In this document: piece after piece, positions 25,944 to 35,599 of the stretch | Position numbering within the stretch: position 1 is the stretch's first letter | Layout: the number at the start of each line of letters is the position of its first letter | Origin: JAPOUP01 sp965201085 | Lineage (GTDB): Bacteria > Pseudomonadota > Alphaproteobacteria > Rhodobacterales > Rhodobacteraceae | NCBI GenBank assembly: GCA_965201085.1 | Contig: CBDAVS010000015.1 | Coordinates: forward strand, 248,001 to 312,000 | Direction of reading: 5' to 3' | DNA: 64,000 bases | Notes under the pieces: generated by a model | Told to the model about the DNA's origin: nothing | Databases searched by the model: none | The model's input: only the letters and a program-made list of their open reading frames with translations | Made by a program: the position numbers and the translations under genes

Positions 25944-27610
25944 ATGGTGAACATCCGGGCCTCCGCGGGCACGCCGGTGCGGGCCCCGCAGCGGCGGGAC
26001 CTTCCATGGGCCGGTTCACCGGTGGACGCCCCGGTCAGGCGGCGGCGGGGAGCCTGAGGCGCTCCCTCGCCCGGAGCATCAGGCCGAGGCGGTGGACGTT
26101 CGCGGCCAGCACCGCCAGCGCCACGGTGCGGGCGAAACCCTTCTTTCCGTGGCTCCGCACCCGGTCGAGGCCACGGTGCTCCAGGCTGTTGATGGCCGAT
26201 TCGACGGCGGCGTGGGCGCGCCGCGCCCCGCGGAACGCCTCCCCGCTTTCCCGGACACGGTCCGCCTTCGACAGCCTGCCTTTCCGCGGCATGGCGTTCA
26301 GCTCCAGCATCCCGGCAGGCCTCAGCCGGTTCGAGGGGCTGTGGAAACCACGGTCGAAGCTCACCACCGACAGGTCGGGGAACCGGGCCCGCGCCTCCTC
26401 CACCATGGGGACCGCCACGTCCACGTCGCTCCCCTCCCACATCACCGAATGGTGCAGGAGGAATCCGTGACGGTCCTCAAGGAGGCGGACCGGAACGCCG
26501 GGCTCCACCGGGACCCCGGCCTTTCCCTTCGATATCCAGCGGGTGTGCGGCTCGAATATCGAGTGCACCTTCCCGCGGTGCGGGATCGTCTCTCCCTTCA
26601 GGATCCGCCGTCCGGTCAGGTCCGCCTGGTGCCTGACATGGCCGATGAAGCCCCGGATACTGTCCGATGAGCCCGGGATGCCCAACATATCGTCGATCTC
26701 CGCGCAGCTGGCCTCCGCCCTGTCCGCCAGCTTCAGGGCGAGCCGGAGCAGCGCCTCCACGTCCCTCGGGCGGGAGTTGGCGAGCCGTGACGTGGCCACC
26801 CGGAGGTAGCCTTTCCGGAGCTTTCTGCAAAGGTATTCCTTCTGCCGCCAGCCGGGTGGCCCCAGCCCCCCCGCAGGCCCGGGACACGTCCCGGACCATG
26901 CACCGCGCCGCGTCCATCAGCAGGCTGCGGTCGGTCGGATGGTGGACGTCGGTCCCGGCCACGAAGGAATCACAGCGGCCGCGCAACGCGGCGCCAGGCT
27001 TTTTTCCGGCCACCCTGTGGCCTCTCTCCACGACCATCCTTCCGACCTCGGCGAGGAGTTCCGGCGTGAGGAGCGACACGTTGTCAACCAGACGCTGGTA
27101 TTCGTATTCGTATCCGTCCACGTCCCATGATCCGTGGCCCGGCCTCCGGCCTTCGCCGGATCGGGATGTGTTGGTTCGCCAGTTCCTGAAGCCGGTCGAA
27201 ATCGCACCCGAGACCCTGCTTCACGACCCCCAGCACCAGGATGGTCCACAGTTCCATCCCCGGCCTGCCGACCCGGCGGCTCCTTCCGGGCAGCACCATC
27301 CTGTCCAGAAGCCGGAACAGCCGCTTTCGGGTCCCTTCGTCGCTGTAGAGGTCCTGGAGGCCGATCAGGATCGCCGGGATGTCGTCCCTCGATTTCACGT
27401 TCAGCCTGATCCTCGTGATGTCGGGGGCGTCGAGCCGCCGCTGGGTGTCGTGGACCTTGCGCATGGGGGCTCCTGAAGGGGAGGATTGGCGGATTCCGCG
27501 GCATATGGTGGCGAATCCGCCCCCTGACTGCCATATCCGGTGATTCTTCGCAAGGCGAATTCCGTCATTTACCACAAAAAACCGCAGCTTGGCAGTTTTC
27601 TGGCGGACAC
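25812..27610 (-). mobile_element. ISNCY-type insertion sequence, copy 1
   Basis: About 1.8 kb, bounded by inverted ends GTGTCTGCCAGAAAA (left) and its complement TTTTCTGGCGGACAC (right, one mismatch), flanked by TATATA direct repeats. The left end continues with about 100 bases that also occur at 27617 and at 44097. The insertion lies at the 5' end of the Y-family polymerase gene. It is less decayed than copy 2 next to it and, having the matched duplication, appears to have inserted later. Confidence 0.8.
26035..27464 (-). pseudogene. ISNCY-family transposase, copy 1, two frameshifts
   Basis: Three frames cover one transposase of about 475 residues. N-terminus from ATG at 27464: VHDTQRRLDAPDITRI and DRMVLPGRSRRVGRPGME. 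Middle (frame ending near 26870): YEYEYQRLVDNVSLLTPELL and GTDVHHPTDRSLLMDAARC. C-terminus: HRGKVHSIFEPHTRWISKGK, VSFDRGFHSPSNR and AVESAINSLEHRGLDR, the signature blocks of the ISNCY group of DDE transposases. Shifts near 27110 and 26840 break it. Not active as written unless programmed frameshifting restores it. Confidence 0.8.
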
Positions 27611-27616
27611 TATATA
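27611..27616. repeat. TATATA between two IS copies
   Basis: Six bases separating the right end of copy 1 from the left end of copy 2; identical to 25806-25811, so it is the second half of the copy 1 duplication. Confidence 0.65.
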
Positions 27617-29235
27617 GTGTCTGCCAGAAAACCCCGTGTTTTTCCGGTAACAGGGCCGAATCCGGCGGATTCTGGCTTCACGGGGCGCTCCCTCGCCGGC
27701 GGCATCAGGCCGGGGCGGTGGACGTTCGCGGCCAGCACGGCCAGCGCCACGGCGCCGGCGAAACCCTCCTTTCCGTGGCCGCCGACGCGGTCCAGACCGC
27801 GGTGCTCCAGGCTGTTGATGGCCGACCCGCCCGCGGCGTGGGCGCGACGCGCCCGCGGAACGCCTCCCCGCTTTCCCGGACACGGTCGGCCTTCGACAGC
27901 CTGCCTTTCCGCGGCATGGCGTCGGCTCCGGCATCCCGTCAGGCCCCAACCGGTCCGGGGGGCTGTGCGGACCGCGGTCGAAGCTCACCAACGACAGGTC
28001 GGGGAACCGGTCCCGCGCCTCCCCGCCCATGGGGACCGCCACGTCCACGTCGCTCCCCTCCCGCATGACGGAACGGTGCGGGAGGAATCGGTGACGGTCC
28101 TCAAGGAGGCGGACCGGAACGCCGGGCTCCACCGGGACCCCGGCCTTTCCCTTCGATATCCAGCGGGTGTGCGGCCCGGATATCGGGTGCACCTTCCCGC
28201 GGTGCGGGATCGTCCCTCCCTTCAGGATCCGCCGTCCGGTCAGGTCCGCCCGGGGCCTGACATGGCCGATGAAGCCCCGGATACTGTCCGATGGGCCCGG
28301 GATACCCAACATACCGTCGATCTCCGCGCGGCCCGCCTCCGCCCTGTCCGCCAGCTTCAGCGCCAGCCGGCGCGGCACCTCCACGTCCCTCGGGCGCGGG
28401 TTGGCGAGCCGTGACGTGGCGGCACCGGGATAGAGCCTGCGGAGCTTTCCGCAAAGGCATTCCTTCCGCCGCCAGCCGCGCGGCGCAGGCCCCCCGCAGG
28501 CCCGGGACGTGTCCCGGACCATGCACCGCGCCGCGTCCATCAGCAGGCTGCGGTCGGTCGGATGGTGGACGTCGGTCCCGGCCACGAAGGAATCACGGCG
28601 GCCGCGCGACGCGGCGCCAGGCTTTTTTCCGGCCACCCTGTGGCCCCTCTCCACGACCATCCTTCCGACCTCGGCGGGAAGCTCCGGCGAGGGGAGCGAC
28701 ACGCTGTCAACCAGACGCCGGTATCCGTATCCGGATCCGTCCACGTCCCATGATCCGTGGCCCGGCCTCCGGCCTTCGCCGGATCGTACAGTGCCCGTTC
28801 GCCGGTTCCTGAAGCCGGTCGAAACCGCGCCCGGGACCCTGCTTCACGACCCCCGGCACCAGGATGGTCCACGGTTCCATCCCAGACCCGCCGACCCGGC
28901 GGCTCCTTCCGGGCAGCACCATCCTGCCCGGAAGCCCGGACAGCCGCTTTCGGGTCCCTTCGTCGCTGCAGGGGTCCTGGAGGCCGATCGGGGTCGCCGG
29001 GATGTCGTCCCTCGATCTGACGGTCGGCCTGATCCTCCTGATGTCGGGGACGCCGGGTCTCCGCCGGGTGTCGTGGACCCTGCGTATGGGGGCTTCCTGA
29101 AGGGGGGGACTGCCGATTCCGCGGTATATGGTGGTGAAATCGCCCCCTGACTGCCATATCCGGTGATTTCCCGCAAGGCGGATTTTGTCATTTACCGCGA
29201 AAAAAATCGTAGCTTGGCGGTTTTCTGGCAGACAC
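27617..29235 (-). mobile_element. ISNCY-type insertion sequence, copy 2 (older, decayed)
   Basis: Starts GTGTCTGCCAGAAAACCCCG and ends GGTTTTCTGGCAGACAC. It carries the same transposase as copy 1 in more damaged form: recognisable blocks include GTDVHHPTDRSLLMDAARC, HRGKVHPISGPHTRWISKGK and VSFDRGPHSPPDR, with substitutions at otherwise constant positions, several frame changes and about 200 bases of internal loss near its left end. Its right flank (AAATAC) does not match TATATA, so this copy no longer has a target duplication. It truncates the XRE/ImmA-type gene at 29236 and probably first removed the 5' end of the polymerase gene. Confidence 0.78.
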
Positions 29236-29758
29236 AAATACTTAAACTCCCACATCAATCAGGACTTACCGCCAGCGTTCGAGCGTCATGTCAATGTCCT
29301 TCCAATCGAATTGCCGTGTCAGGGAAATGCCAAGATATTCCGGTATCCGGTGCGCGATCCGGTCAACATCATCGTTCGGCTGGAAATGCAGGTCACGGGT
29401 GATCAGTCGTTTGGCGGGATTGCGCCCCAGAATTCAGCTCTTCCAAACCTATCTGGAGCGCTTGTGCCTTTCGAAGCAGAAGCCGAATACGGGGTGGAAT
29501 CCGATGAAGCCGCGCAGAGCCAAGCGTTCTGGAAGACTCTTCAATGGACGGCAGATCCGGTGGTTCAGGGAAGAAAACGGCAACCGGCACTTTGAATCTG
29601 TCGGCCAGCTTTTCCAGTTGAGCGTATGAAGGGGCATCTTCGCCACTTTCCCATGCAGCGATTTTGCGAAAATCTTTCGCCACGGCTTCCAGACCGTACC
29701 CAGCCCGCTGACGCGCCCATGTCAGAATCTCAGGCGTGATTGGCATCGCCTCCGCCAT
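29236..29758 (-). pseudogene. XRE/ImmA-IrrE-type regulator, truncated by IS
   Basis: From ATG at 29758 a helix-turn-helix domain is clear: ITPEILTWARQRAGYGLEAV, then KIAAWESGEDAPSYAQLEKL and FKVPVAVFFPEPPDLPSIEE, the N-terminal part of XRE proteins fused to an ImmA/IrrE metallopeptidase. At about 29400 the frame shifts; the family sequence continues in another frame (RDLHFQPNDDVDRIA, LTRQFDWKDIDMTLERW), then meets TAA where a Lys codon is expected and is cut by the IS end at 29235. The metallopeptidase domain with its HExxH motif is missing. Such proteins often control mobile elements or toxin systems. Confidence 0.8.
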
Positions 29759-30232
29759 TACGCTGCAATTCCGGAGTTAAAAGGATGGGGTGGTTGCACC
29801 ACATACCCATTTTCTACAAGAACATTGAACGCTCCAGAATGGTGGAGACAGGTGGCTTTCGATCATGAATACCCGTTCTCCATGACCTCGGTCACCAAAA
29901 CCCTTGAGGCGCACTTTATTGCAGCGGGTTTTCCGCGTTCGTTCGCATTGCCGATGCAGGACATTTGAATCCGTTCTCCCTTGGATCGGACCGAGTCGAA
30001 TTTATCCGGTTCGCGGGCGTTTGGTCCATTGGTCATAGAAGCACCGAAGCGCCACCGACGGTGACTCGAACCGATATAATCGCATCGGTGCCATTACCGG
30101 TCACCTGTCGCCGGACCAACGCAATTCATTGAGGCGCAAGTCGGAATTCCATAAGCCGGTGCCTTACATCATCGGGGGATTTTCTCTATCATACCGCGCG
30201 TCTGAACAATCCGATCAAATGGGAGTATCAAA
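29759..30232. other. no gene recognised
   Basis: About 470 bases between the broken regulator and the hydrolase. No frame with conserved motifs. The hydrolase promoter should be near the right end; boxes not assigned. Confidence 0.45.
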
Positions 30233-31105
30233 ATGCCGAATGAATCACAGAACCAGATCACCGAAAAGACACCTGTTAGAGTGGGAAGCTATCTGGAGGT
30301 TGAGCCAGGTGTGGATATCTACTACGAAGACGAAGGCGAGGGCAGACCTATCGTCCTTGTCCCGGGATGGACCTTCACGACGCGGGTGTTTGACAACCAG
30401 TTTTCCGCCTTTTCAGGCACGCACCGGGTGATCTCCTTCGATCCAAGGAGCCACGGTCGTTCCAGCGTGACCCTTTCGGGAAACAACCATGCTACCCATG
30501 CAAGGGACCTCAGGAAGCTGATGGATCATCTCGGTCTTGAAAAGCCAGCCATTGTCGGATGGTCTACCGGCGCTTTCACCGCGTGGCATTACGTGCGCGA
30601 CAACGGGACGGATGACATCGCTGGCTTGGTGAACATTGACATGCCCCCGATTGGCACGAGCACTTCCGAGGGCGATTGGATCGAGGGCGCCTTCGAGGAA
30701 CTGGTCGGCTTCTTTCAAGGTGTTCAGAATGCAGCGGGGCTTCGTGGGCTCATCGAGTGGTACGCCGCTAACGTCATGATCGAAAAGGACATGTCTCCCG
30801 AACTGACGCAATGGGTTGTCGGTCAGACCATGGCTGTTCCACCTTTGATTGCCGCCAACCTAATCGCCGATGCTACTTTTGCCAACTATGTGGAGGAAAT
30901 TGTTGCCGTCGACGCGTCCATTCCATCTCTTCATGTTGCGGCGGCGCATTGGGCGGAAACCGCCGAGCAGTTCATCCGTTCGAAATGTCCAAAATCCAGA
31001 TTCGAGTCGTTCGGCGGGCACATGATGTTCTGGGAATATCCGGACCGCTTTAACCCAATCCTGTCCGAGTTCCTGGCGACGACCCAATCAGTGCGGAACG
31101 TGTAA
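30233..31105 (+). CDS. alpha/beta-fold hydrolase
   Basis: A 290-residue cytoplasmic hydrolase. The nucleophile elbow is VGWSTGAF (Ser near residue 115), the oxyanion segment is VPGWTF near 44, strand 4 region is FDPRSHGRS, and the catalytic His is in SFGGHMMFWEYP near 263. The Asp is likely in the segment before it. This is the layout of haloperoxidase/esterase-type alpha/beta hydrolases; substrate unknown. A monocistronic gene flanked by non-coding sequence and an IS remnant. Start ATG has only a moderate purine-rich stretch (GGGAGTATCAAA) upstream, acceptable spacing. Confidence 0.88.
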   Translation: MPNESQNQITEKTPVRVGSYLEVEPGVDIYYEDEGEGRPIVLVPGWTFTTRVFDNQFSAFSGTHRVISFDPRSHGRSSVTLSGNNHATHARDLRKLMDHLGLEKPAIVGWSTGAFTAWHYVRDNGTDDIAGLVNIDMPPIGTSTSEGDWIEGAFEELVGFFQGVQNAAGLRGLIEWYAANVMIEKDMSPELTQWVVGQTMAVPPLIAANLIADATFANYVEEIVAVDASIPSLHVAAAHWAETAEQFIRSKCPKSRFESFGGHMMFWEYPDRFNPILSEFLATTQSVRNV

Positions 31106-31349
31106 GAACCTTTGATCCAGGTTTGGTAAACTGCGACCCGTCGACCGCTCCGGTTGATGGTCTTGGTTAAGTTGGAGGAGGGCTGGAATCCGGCATAGGT
31201 CCCGGATGGCCTCCGGCTCGAGTTCCGGGAATGGTGGGTCTTCAACTGATATTAAACCGAAATCCGCTGGAAGCGCCGTCCGACCCATGCCTCTGCGGCC
31301 AAGCATCAGGGGGAACACTGCCTCCGCACCAACCGCCGCTGACCGGGAC
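31106..31349. other. no gene recognised
   Basis: Short stretch after the hydrolase. Frames here lack motifs, and it runs into the transposase remnant. Confidence 0.4.
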
Positions 31350-31725
31350 GCCTCCGATCCTTGGCGGATGTACGCGCGGCTGATCGACATCCAGGCGGTT
31401 CTGGGCACGTTGAAATCCGAGTTCGGCCTTCGTCCAGACTTCCACCGGGTCACCCAGCGCGTCGAAGGGTATCTGTTCATCACTGTGCTCGCCTATCAAG
31501 AGGTCCAGGCAATACCGGGGGGCTGCGGGTGACCGCAGATCCTGGGCGTCCATGCGCGATATCCTCGCGGGCCAGCAGCGCATGACCGCCACCTTCCGCA
31601 CAGCGGAGGGTCGGACGCTTCACATCCGCAGGACGACCGCGGCCGAGCCGAAGCAGGCGGAGATATACACCGCCCTTGGCATCAGGTCTGACCCGGCGGC
31701 CCCAGCAGGACAATGGTCTGATCGC
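31350..31725 (+). pseudogene. C-terminal remnant of an IS1634/IS4-type transposase
   Basis: Two overlapping frames carry C-terminal blocks of this transposase group: LGTLKSEFGLRPDFHRVTQR and VEGYLFITVLAYQEVQ in one, then ILAGQQRMTATFRTAEGRTL and EPKQAEIYTALGI in the other. The frame changes near 31530. No N-terminal or catalytic part is present, so it is a dead fragment about 125 codons long. It lies between the hydrolase and accA. Confidence 0.7.
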
Positions 31726-31819
31726 GCATCCATCTATACCGCAGCGCTCGAACTACAACCGTCCAATACCAGGAGAGGTCACGGTTGCGGAATCTTGACG
31801 GGCTTCGGTACGGTCTGGC

Positions 31820-32782
31820 CTATGAAGCCAACCCCTTCGATCCCATCGACAGGAACTTGTCACGGCGATCCTTGATAAGCGCTTTGCGTGACATTCCGGA
31901 AAGAGAGGCAAGCATTTCCGTGATCGTCGCACCCACCGAGGCGATGGTCATTTTTTGATCACGCTGGGCGCCACCCATCGGTTCCTTGATGACTTGGTCA
32001 ATGATTCCGAGCTGCTTAAGGTCCTGCGCCGTAAGCCGAAGCGCCTGCGCCGCCTCCCGCATCTTTTCGGAATCCTTCCAGAGAATCGAAGCGCAACCTT
32101 CGGGGCTGATCACGGAATAGATCGAGTGCTCGAGCATCGCCACCCGGTTCGCCGTGGCGAAGGCCACCGCTCCACCGGATCCTCCCTCGCCGATGATGAC
32201 ACTGACGAACGGCACACCGATCTGAAGACACTTTTCCGTCGCCCGCGCGATCGCTTCGGCCTGTCCGCGCTCTTCCGCGCCCTTTCCCGGATGGGCCCCG
32301 GGTGTGTCAACCAGAGTGATAACCGGCAGTCCGAACCTGTCGGCAAGCGTCATGAGCCGGATCGCCTTGCGGTAACCTTCGGGGTTGGCCATTCCGAAAT
32401 TATGGTTGATCCGGCTCTTGGTGTCGTGCCCTTTTTCGTGACCGATCGCCACCACCGGCTCCCCGTCCAGCCGGGCCAGACATCCGATAACCGCCTGATC
32501 GTCGGCAAAGCCACGGTCACCGGCCAAAGGTGTGCATTCCGTAAACAGGGCGTTCAGATAATCCCTGCATCGTGGGCGATCGGGATGTCGGGAGACCTGG
32601 CATTTACGCCAGGAAGTCAGATCCTTGTAAAGGTCCGCAAGCATGACAGCGGCTTTTGCGTCAAGCGCCGCCGCCTCCTGCTCCACGTCCATTTCCCTGT
32701 TCTCTCGCGCCAATGCGCGTAGTTCCTCCGCCTTGCCTTCGATCTCGGCGAGCGGCCTTTCAAACTCAAGATAGTTGGTCAT
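31820..32782 (-). CDS. accA: acetyl-CoA carboxylase carboxyltransferase subunit alpha
   Basis: A 320-residue AccA: with AccD it transfers CO2 from biotin carrier protein to acetyl-CoA, the first step of fatty acid synthesis. Family sequence is continuous: MTNYLEFERPLAEIEGK at the start, GHEKGHDTKSRINHNFGM, PVITLVDTPGAHPGKGAEER, then GEGGSGGAVAFATANRV and SVISPEGCASILWKDSEK. The ATG at 32782 gives the usual alphaproteobacterial N-terminus; an upstream ATG 30 bases earlier adds residues not in the family. Stands alone, on the same strand as the upstream catabolic cluster but about 115 bases from it, so probably its own unit. Length normal. Confidence 0.96.
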   Translation of the reverse strand: MTNYLEFERPLAEIEGKAEELRALARENREMDVEQEAAALDAKAAVMLADLYKDLTSWRKCQVSRHPDRPRCRDYLNALFTECTPLAGDRGFADDQAVIGCLARLDGEPVVAIGHEKGHDTKSRINHNFGMANPEGYRKAIRLMTLADRFGLPVITLVDTPGAHPGKGAEERGQAEAIARATEKCLQIGVPFVSVIIGEGGSGGAVAFATANRVAMLEHSIYSVISPEGCASILWKDSEKMREAAQALRLTAQDLKQLGIIDQVIKEPMGGAQRDQKMTIASVGATITEMLASLSGMSRKALIKDRRDKFLSMGSKGLAS

Positions 32783-32896
32783 CCGACAATCCCGAACCGT
32801 CGCCCATCTCAACGCATGACATATGGGTGGTACTTTTGTGAATGCAACGCGAAGGCGACGTTAGGTCAAGGCAGGAACCCGATCGATACCAAAGCT

Positions 32897-33601
32897 CTAC
32901 ACGGATGAGGTCAGTCCACCGTCGATCCGGAAATTCTGGCCGGTGATGTAGGTGGCCGCATCGGAGGCCAGATACGCGATGAGCGAACTTACTTCGTCAA
33001 CGCGACCGTAGCGGCCCATCGGAATCCGCGCCCTACGGTCTTCGGTCTCGGGAAGACTGTCGATGAAACCCGGCAAAACGTTGTTCATCCGCACGTTCCG
33101 GGCGGCGTAACGATCGGAAAAGAGTTTGGTGAAGCTTGCGAGACCTGCCCGGAACACACCCGAAGTGGGGAAGAGCGGATCCGGCTCGAACGTCGCGAAT
33201 GTCGAGATATTGATGATCGCGCCTCCTCCCTGTCCTTCCATGATCGGGGTTACAAGACGGGCAGGGCGAATCACGTTCATGAGGTAGACTTCCATCCCCC
33301 TGTGCCAGTCCTCATCGCCGATCTCCAGAATGTCTCCCTTGGGTCCGTGACCCGCCGAATTGACCAGAACGTCGACGCGGCCCCAAGCCGTCATCGCTTT
33401 GTCGACAAGTGCGCTGTGGCTGCCGGGATCGAGATTGCTGCCGGTATGGCCGATTCCGCCGAGTTCGGTCGCCAATGCCTCGCCCCGTCCGGACGAGCTG
33501 AGAATTCCGATGTTAAACCCCTCGGAATACAGGTGCCGTGCCGCCGCCGAGCCCATTCCTGAACCTCCCGCCGTAACGAGGGCAACTCTATGCGCGTTCA
33601 T
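32897..33601 (-). CDS. SDR-family oxidoreductase lacking the YxxxK pair
   Basis: A 234-residue Rossmann-fold short-chain dehydrogenase. Cofactor motif TAGGSGMGSAAARHL (TGxxxGxG variant) lies near residue 10, NSAGHGPKGD (NAG-like) near 84, INIST is the active-site strand, and RMNNVLPGFID plus a C-terminal FRIDGG follow. Where classical SDRs have YxxxK, this has FPTSGVFRAGL, with neither Tyr nor Lys at the expected places. It may therefore bind NAD(P) without normal reductase chemistry or use an atypical mechanism. ATG at 33601 fits the family; an upstream ATG at 33676 adds unrelated residues. Last gene of the catabolic cluster. Confidence 0.85.
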   Translation of the reverse strand: MNAHRVALVTAGGSGMGSAAARHLYSEGFNIGILSSSGRGEALATELGGIGHTGSNLDPGSHSALVDKAMTAWGRVDVLVNSAGHGPKGDILEIGDEDWHRGMEVYLMNVIRPARLVTPIMEGQGGGAIINISTFATFEPDPLFPTSGVFRAGLASFTKLFSDRYAARNVRMNNVLPGFIDSLPETEDRRARIPMGRYGRVDEVSSLIAYLASDAATYITGQNFRIDGGLTSSV

Positions 33602-33782
33602 GATTTCGCTCCATTTCCAGTTCATCCAGTGACGCGCCCGCCAGCCACAAGATCGGTTATATTTCCCGAATTCCATCGCTGTCCCGCTGTGCCGGAGCCG
33701 TGCCCTTAAGTTCGGAAACGGCGCTTCAAACCGTTCCGGGCCCCGGGATGTTACCTGAACCTTGCGGTCGATAGCCGTTCGT

Positions 33783-34759
33783 TCAGGGGATCAACACGGT
33801 TGAACCTGTGGTTCTGCGGGCCTCCAGATCGTCATGCACCTGCGCCACGTCCCTCAATGGCCGTGTCGCCGATACGTTGACTTTGAGCGTGCCGTCCCCG
33901 ATCGCGGCGAAAAGGGTGGATGACGCCCGCTCAAGCCAGTCGCGTGACGACGCGTAATGATACAGCGTCGGACGCTGGAGCCGTAAAGATCCTCGGGCGA
34001 GATCGGCGATGCGGAATTCGTCGGGTACACCGCTGCTCTGACCGAAGCTGACGAGTGTCCCGAAGGTTTTCAGGCACTCGACCGAACCCATGATCGTGTC
34101 CCTGCCGACACCGTCATAGACCGCCGGTACGCCGTCGCCTCCGGTCAGGTCGCGAACGCGTGCTACGAAAAATCCTCCGTACGGTAGTCTATTGTCTCCG
34201 CGTAGCCATTCTCACGAGCGAGTGCGCATTTGGCAGCGCCACCGGCGGTGCCGATCGCCCTGACGCCGTGTGCCGCCAGCCATTGACCGGCGAGAAGTCC
34301 GACCCCTCCGGCGGCGGCATGGAACAGGACCGTCTCGCCGCTCGAAACAGCGTAGCTGTCGTTCAGAAGGTAGTATGCCGTCATCCCTTTAAGCATAGCG
34401 GCCGCCGCCTGACCGTCGCTCACGTCGTCCGGCAGGTGCAGGAGCATCGATGCCGGCAGGACACGGTGCGTCGCGTAGGCGCCGTTCGGTATGGTGTACG
34501 CGACACGGTCGCCGATCCCGAAGCCCCGCACATCCGAACCAACCGCTTCGACGGTTCCCGCGCCTTCGCAGCCGAGCGTGAGGTTCTTCTTCACCGGCCA
34601 GTGGTAGAGACCGGAGCGGATGTAGATGTCGATGAAATTAACCCCGATCGCGGTCTGGCGGATGAGCACTTCGCCAGCGCCCGGATCGGGAGGGTCGATA
34701 TCGATTCGTTTAAGCGCGTCCGATGTGCCGGGGTACTCGGCGATGATCGCATATGCCAT
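33783..34759 (-). pseudogene. quinone oxidoreductase (zinc-independent MDR), one frameshift
   Basis: Two frames make one QOR-like protein of about 325 residues. First part: GVNFIDIYIRSGLYHWP, GCEGAGTVEAVG, then cofactor motif HAAAGGVGLLAGQWLAAHG, ending TIDYRTEDFS and stop at 34163. The family continues in the next frame as RVRDLTGGDGVPAVYDGVG into the second ORF (CLKTFGTLVSFGQSSG, LFAAIGDGTLKV). The break is at GGATTTTTCG (about 34169-34178): one extra T would restore the frame. It is either a fresh frameshift or a sequencing error. Enzyme would reduce quinones or enones with NADPH. Part of the pxp-containing cluster. Confidence 0.82.
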
Positions 34760-34837
34760 GGGGCTGCCTGCCATTAACTTCGCATCTGGGGAATCGTTTA
34801 GTGGAAGCAGGTGCCGAAGCGCAAGATCAGAACGGGG

Positions 34838-35599
34838 TTAGCCGAGGCCGCGTAGCTCGATACCAGCGGATTCAAGTCGCTGACGAACGTCTCGGGCGAG
34901 AGCGACCGCCTTGGCGTTGTCACCATGAACGCAGACAGTATCGATCCGGCTGGGAATGCGTTTGCCGGATTCCGTGATGATCGCCTTGGCATTGACCATG
35001 CGCAGGATGCGGTCGGCGGCCTGCGCCGCGTCTTCGATCACGGCGCCCGGCCGCGACCGGTCGACGAGCGTTGCGTCGTCGTTGTAAGCGCGGTCGGCGA
35101 AAATCTCGGCGGCGTAGCGGCACCCAATGTCCCGAGCGGTATCCTCCATAACGGTGGCCGCCAGAACCATGATCGTGACCGAGGGATCGACCGACAGTGC
35201 GGCCTCGTAGCAGACCCGCGCCAACTCCGCGTCCTCGGAGCACATATTCGATAGCGCTCCGTGCAGCTTGAGATGCGTTACCCGCCCACCCGCTGCCTTG
35301 GCCATCGCCTGCGACGCTCCCATTTGGTACCGGACCCAGTTGGCAACCGTGCCGTTCGGAACGCTCATCCGGCGTCGCCCGAAACCCTGTAGGTCAGGGA
35401 ATCCGGGGTGAGCGCCGATTCCGACGCCACGGTCCAACGCCGCCGACATCGTTTTCGCCATCACGTCGGCGTCCCCGGCGTGAAACCCACATGCGATGTT
35501 CGCCGAGGTCACGATGTCGAGAAGGCTTTCATCGCTGCCCAGTTGCCATGGGCCGAAACTTTCGCCCATGTCGGCGTTAAGGTCGATTGAAATCGTCAT
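34838..35599 (-). CDS. pxpA: 5-oxoprolinase subunit A (LamB/YcsF family)
   Basis: A 253-residue protein beginning MTISIDLNADMGESFGPW, the hallmark of the family, followed by ANIACGFHAGDADVM, GAHPGFPDLQGFGRR, KLHGALSN and a final CVHGDNAKAVALA. With PxpB and PxpC it performs ATP-dependent opening of 5-oxoproline (pyroglutamate) to glutamate. The ATG at 35599 lies inside the end of pxpC (23-base overlap); an earlier ATG adds a non-family stretch. Gene order pxpB-pxpC-pxpA with overlaps indicates one coupled unit. Confidence 0.95.
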   Translation of the reverse strand: MTISIDLNADMGESFGPWQLGSDESLLDIVTSANIACGFHAGDADVMAKTMSAALDRGVGIGAHPGFPDLQGFGRRRMSVPNGTVANWVRYQMGASQAMAKAAGGRVTHLKLHGALSNMCSEDAELARVCYEAALSVDPSVTIMVLAATVMEDTARDIGCRYAAEIFADRAYNDDATLVDRSRPGAVIEDAAQAADRILRMVNAKAIITESGKRIPSRIDTVCVHGDNAKAVALARDVRQRLESAGIELRGLG

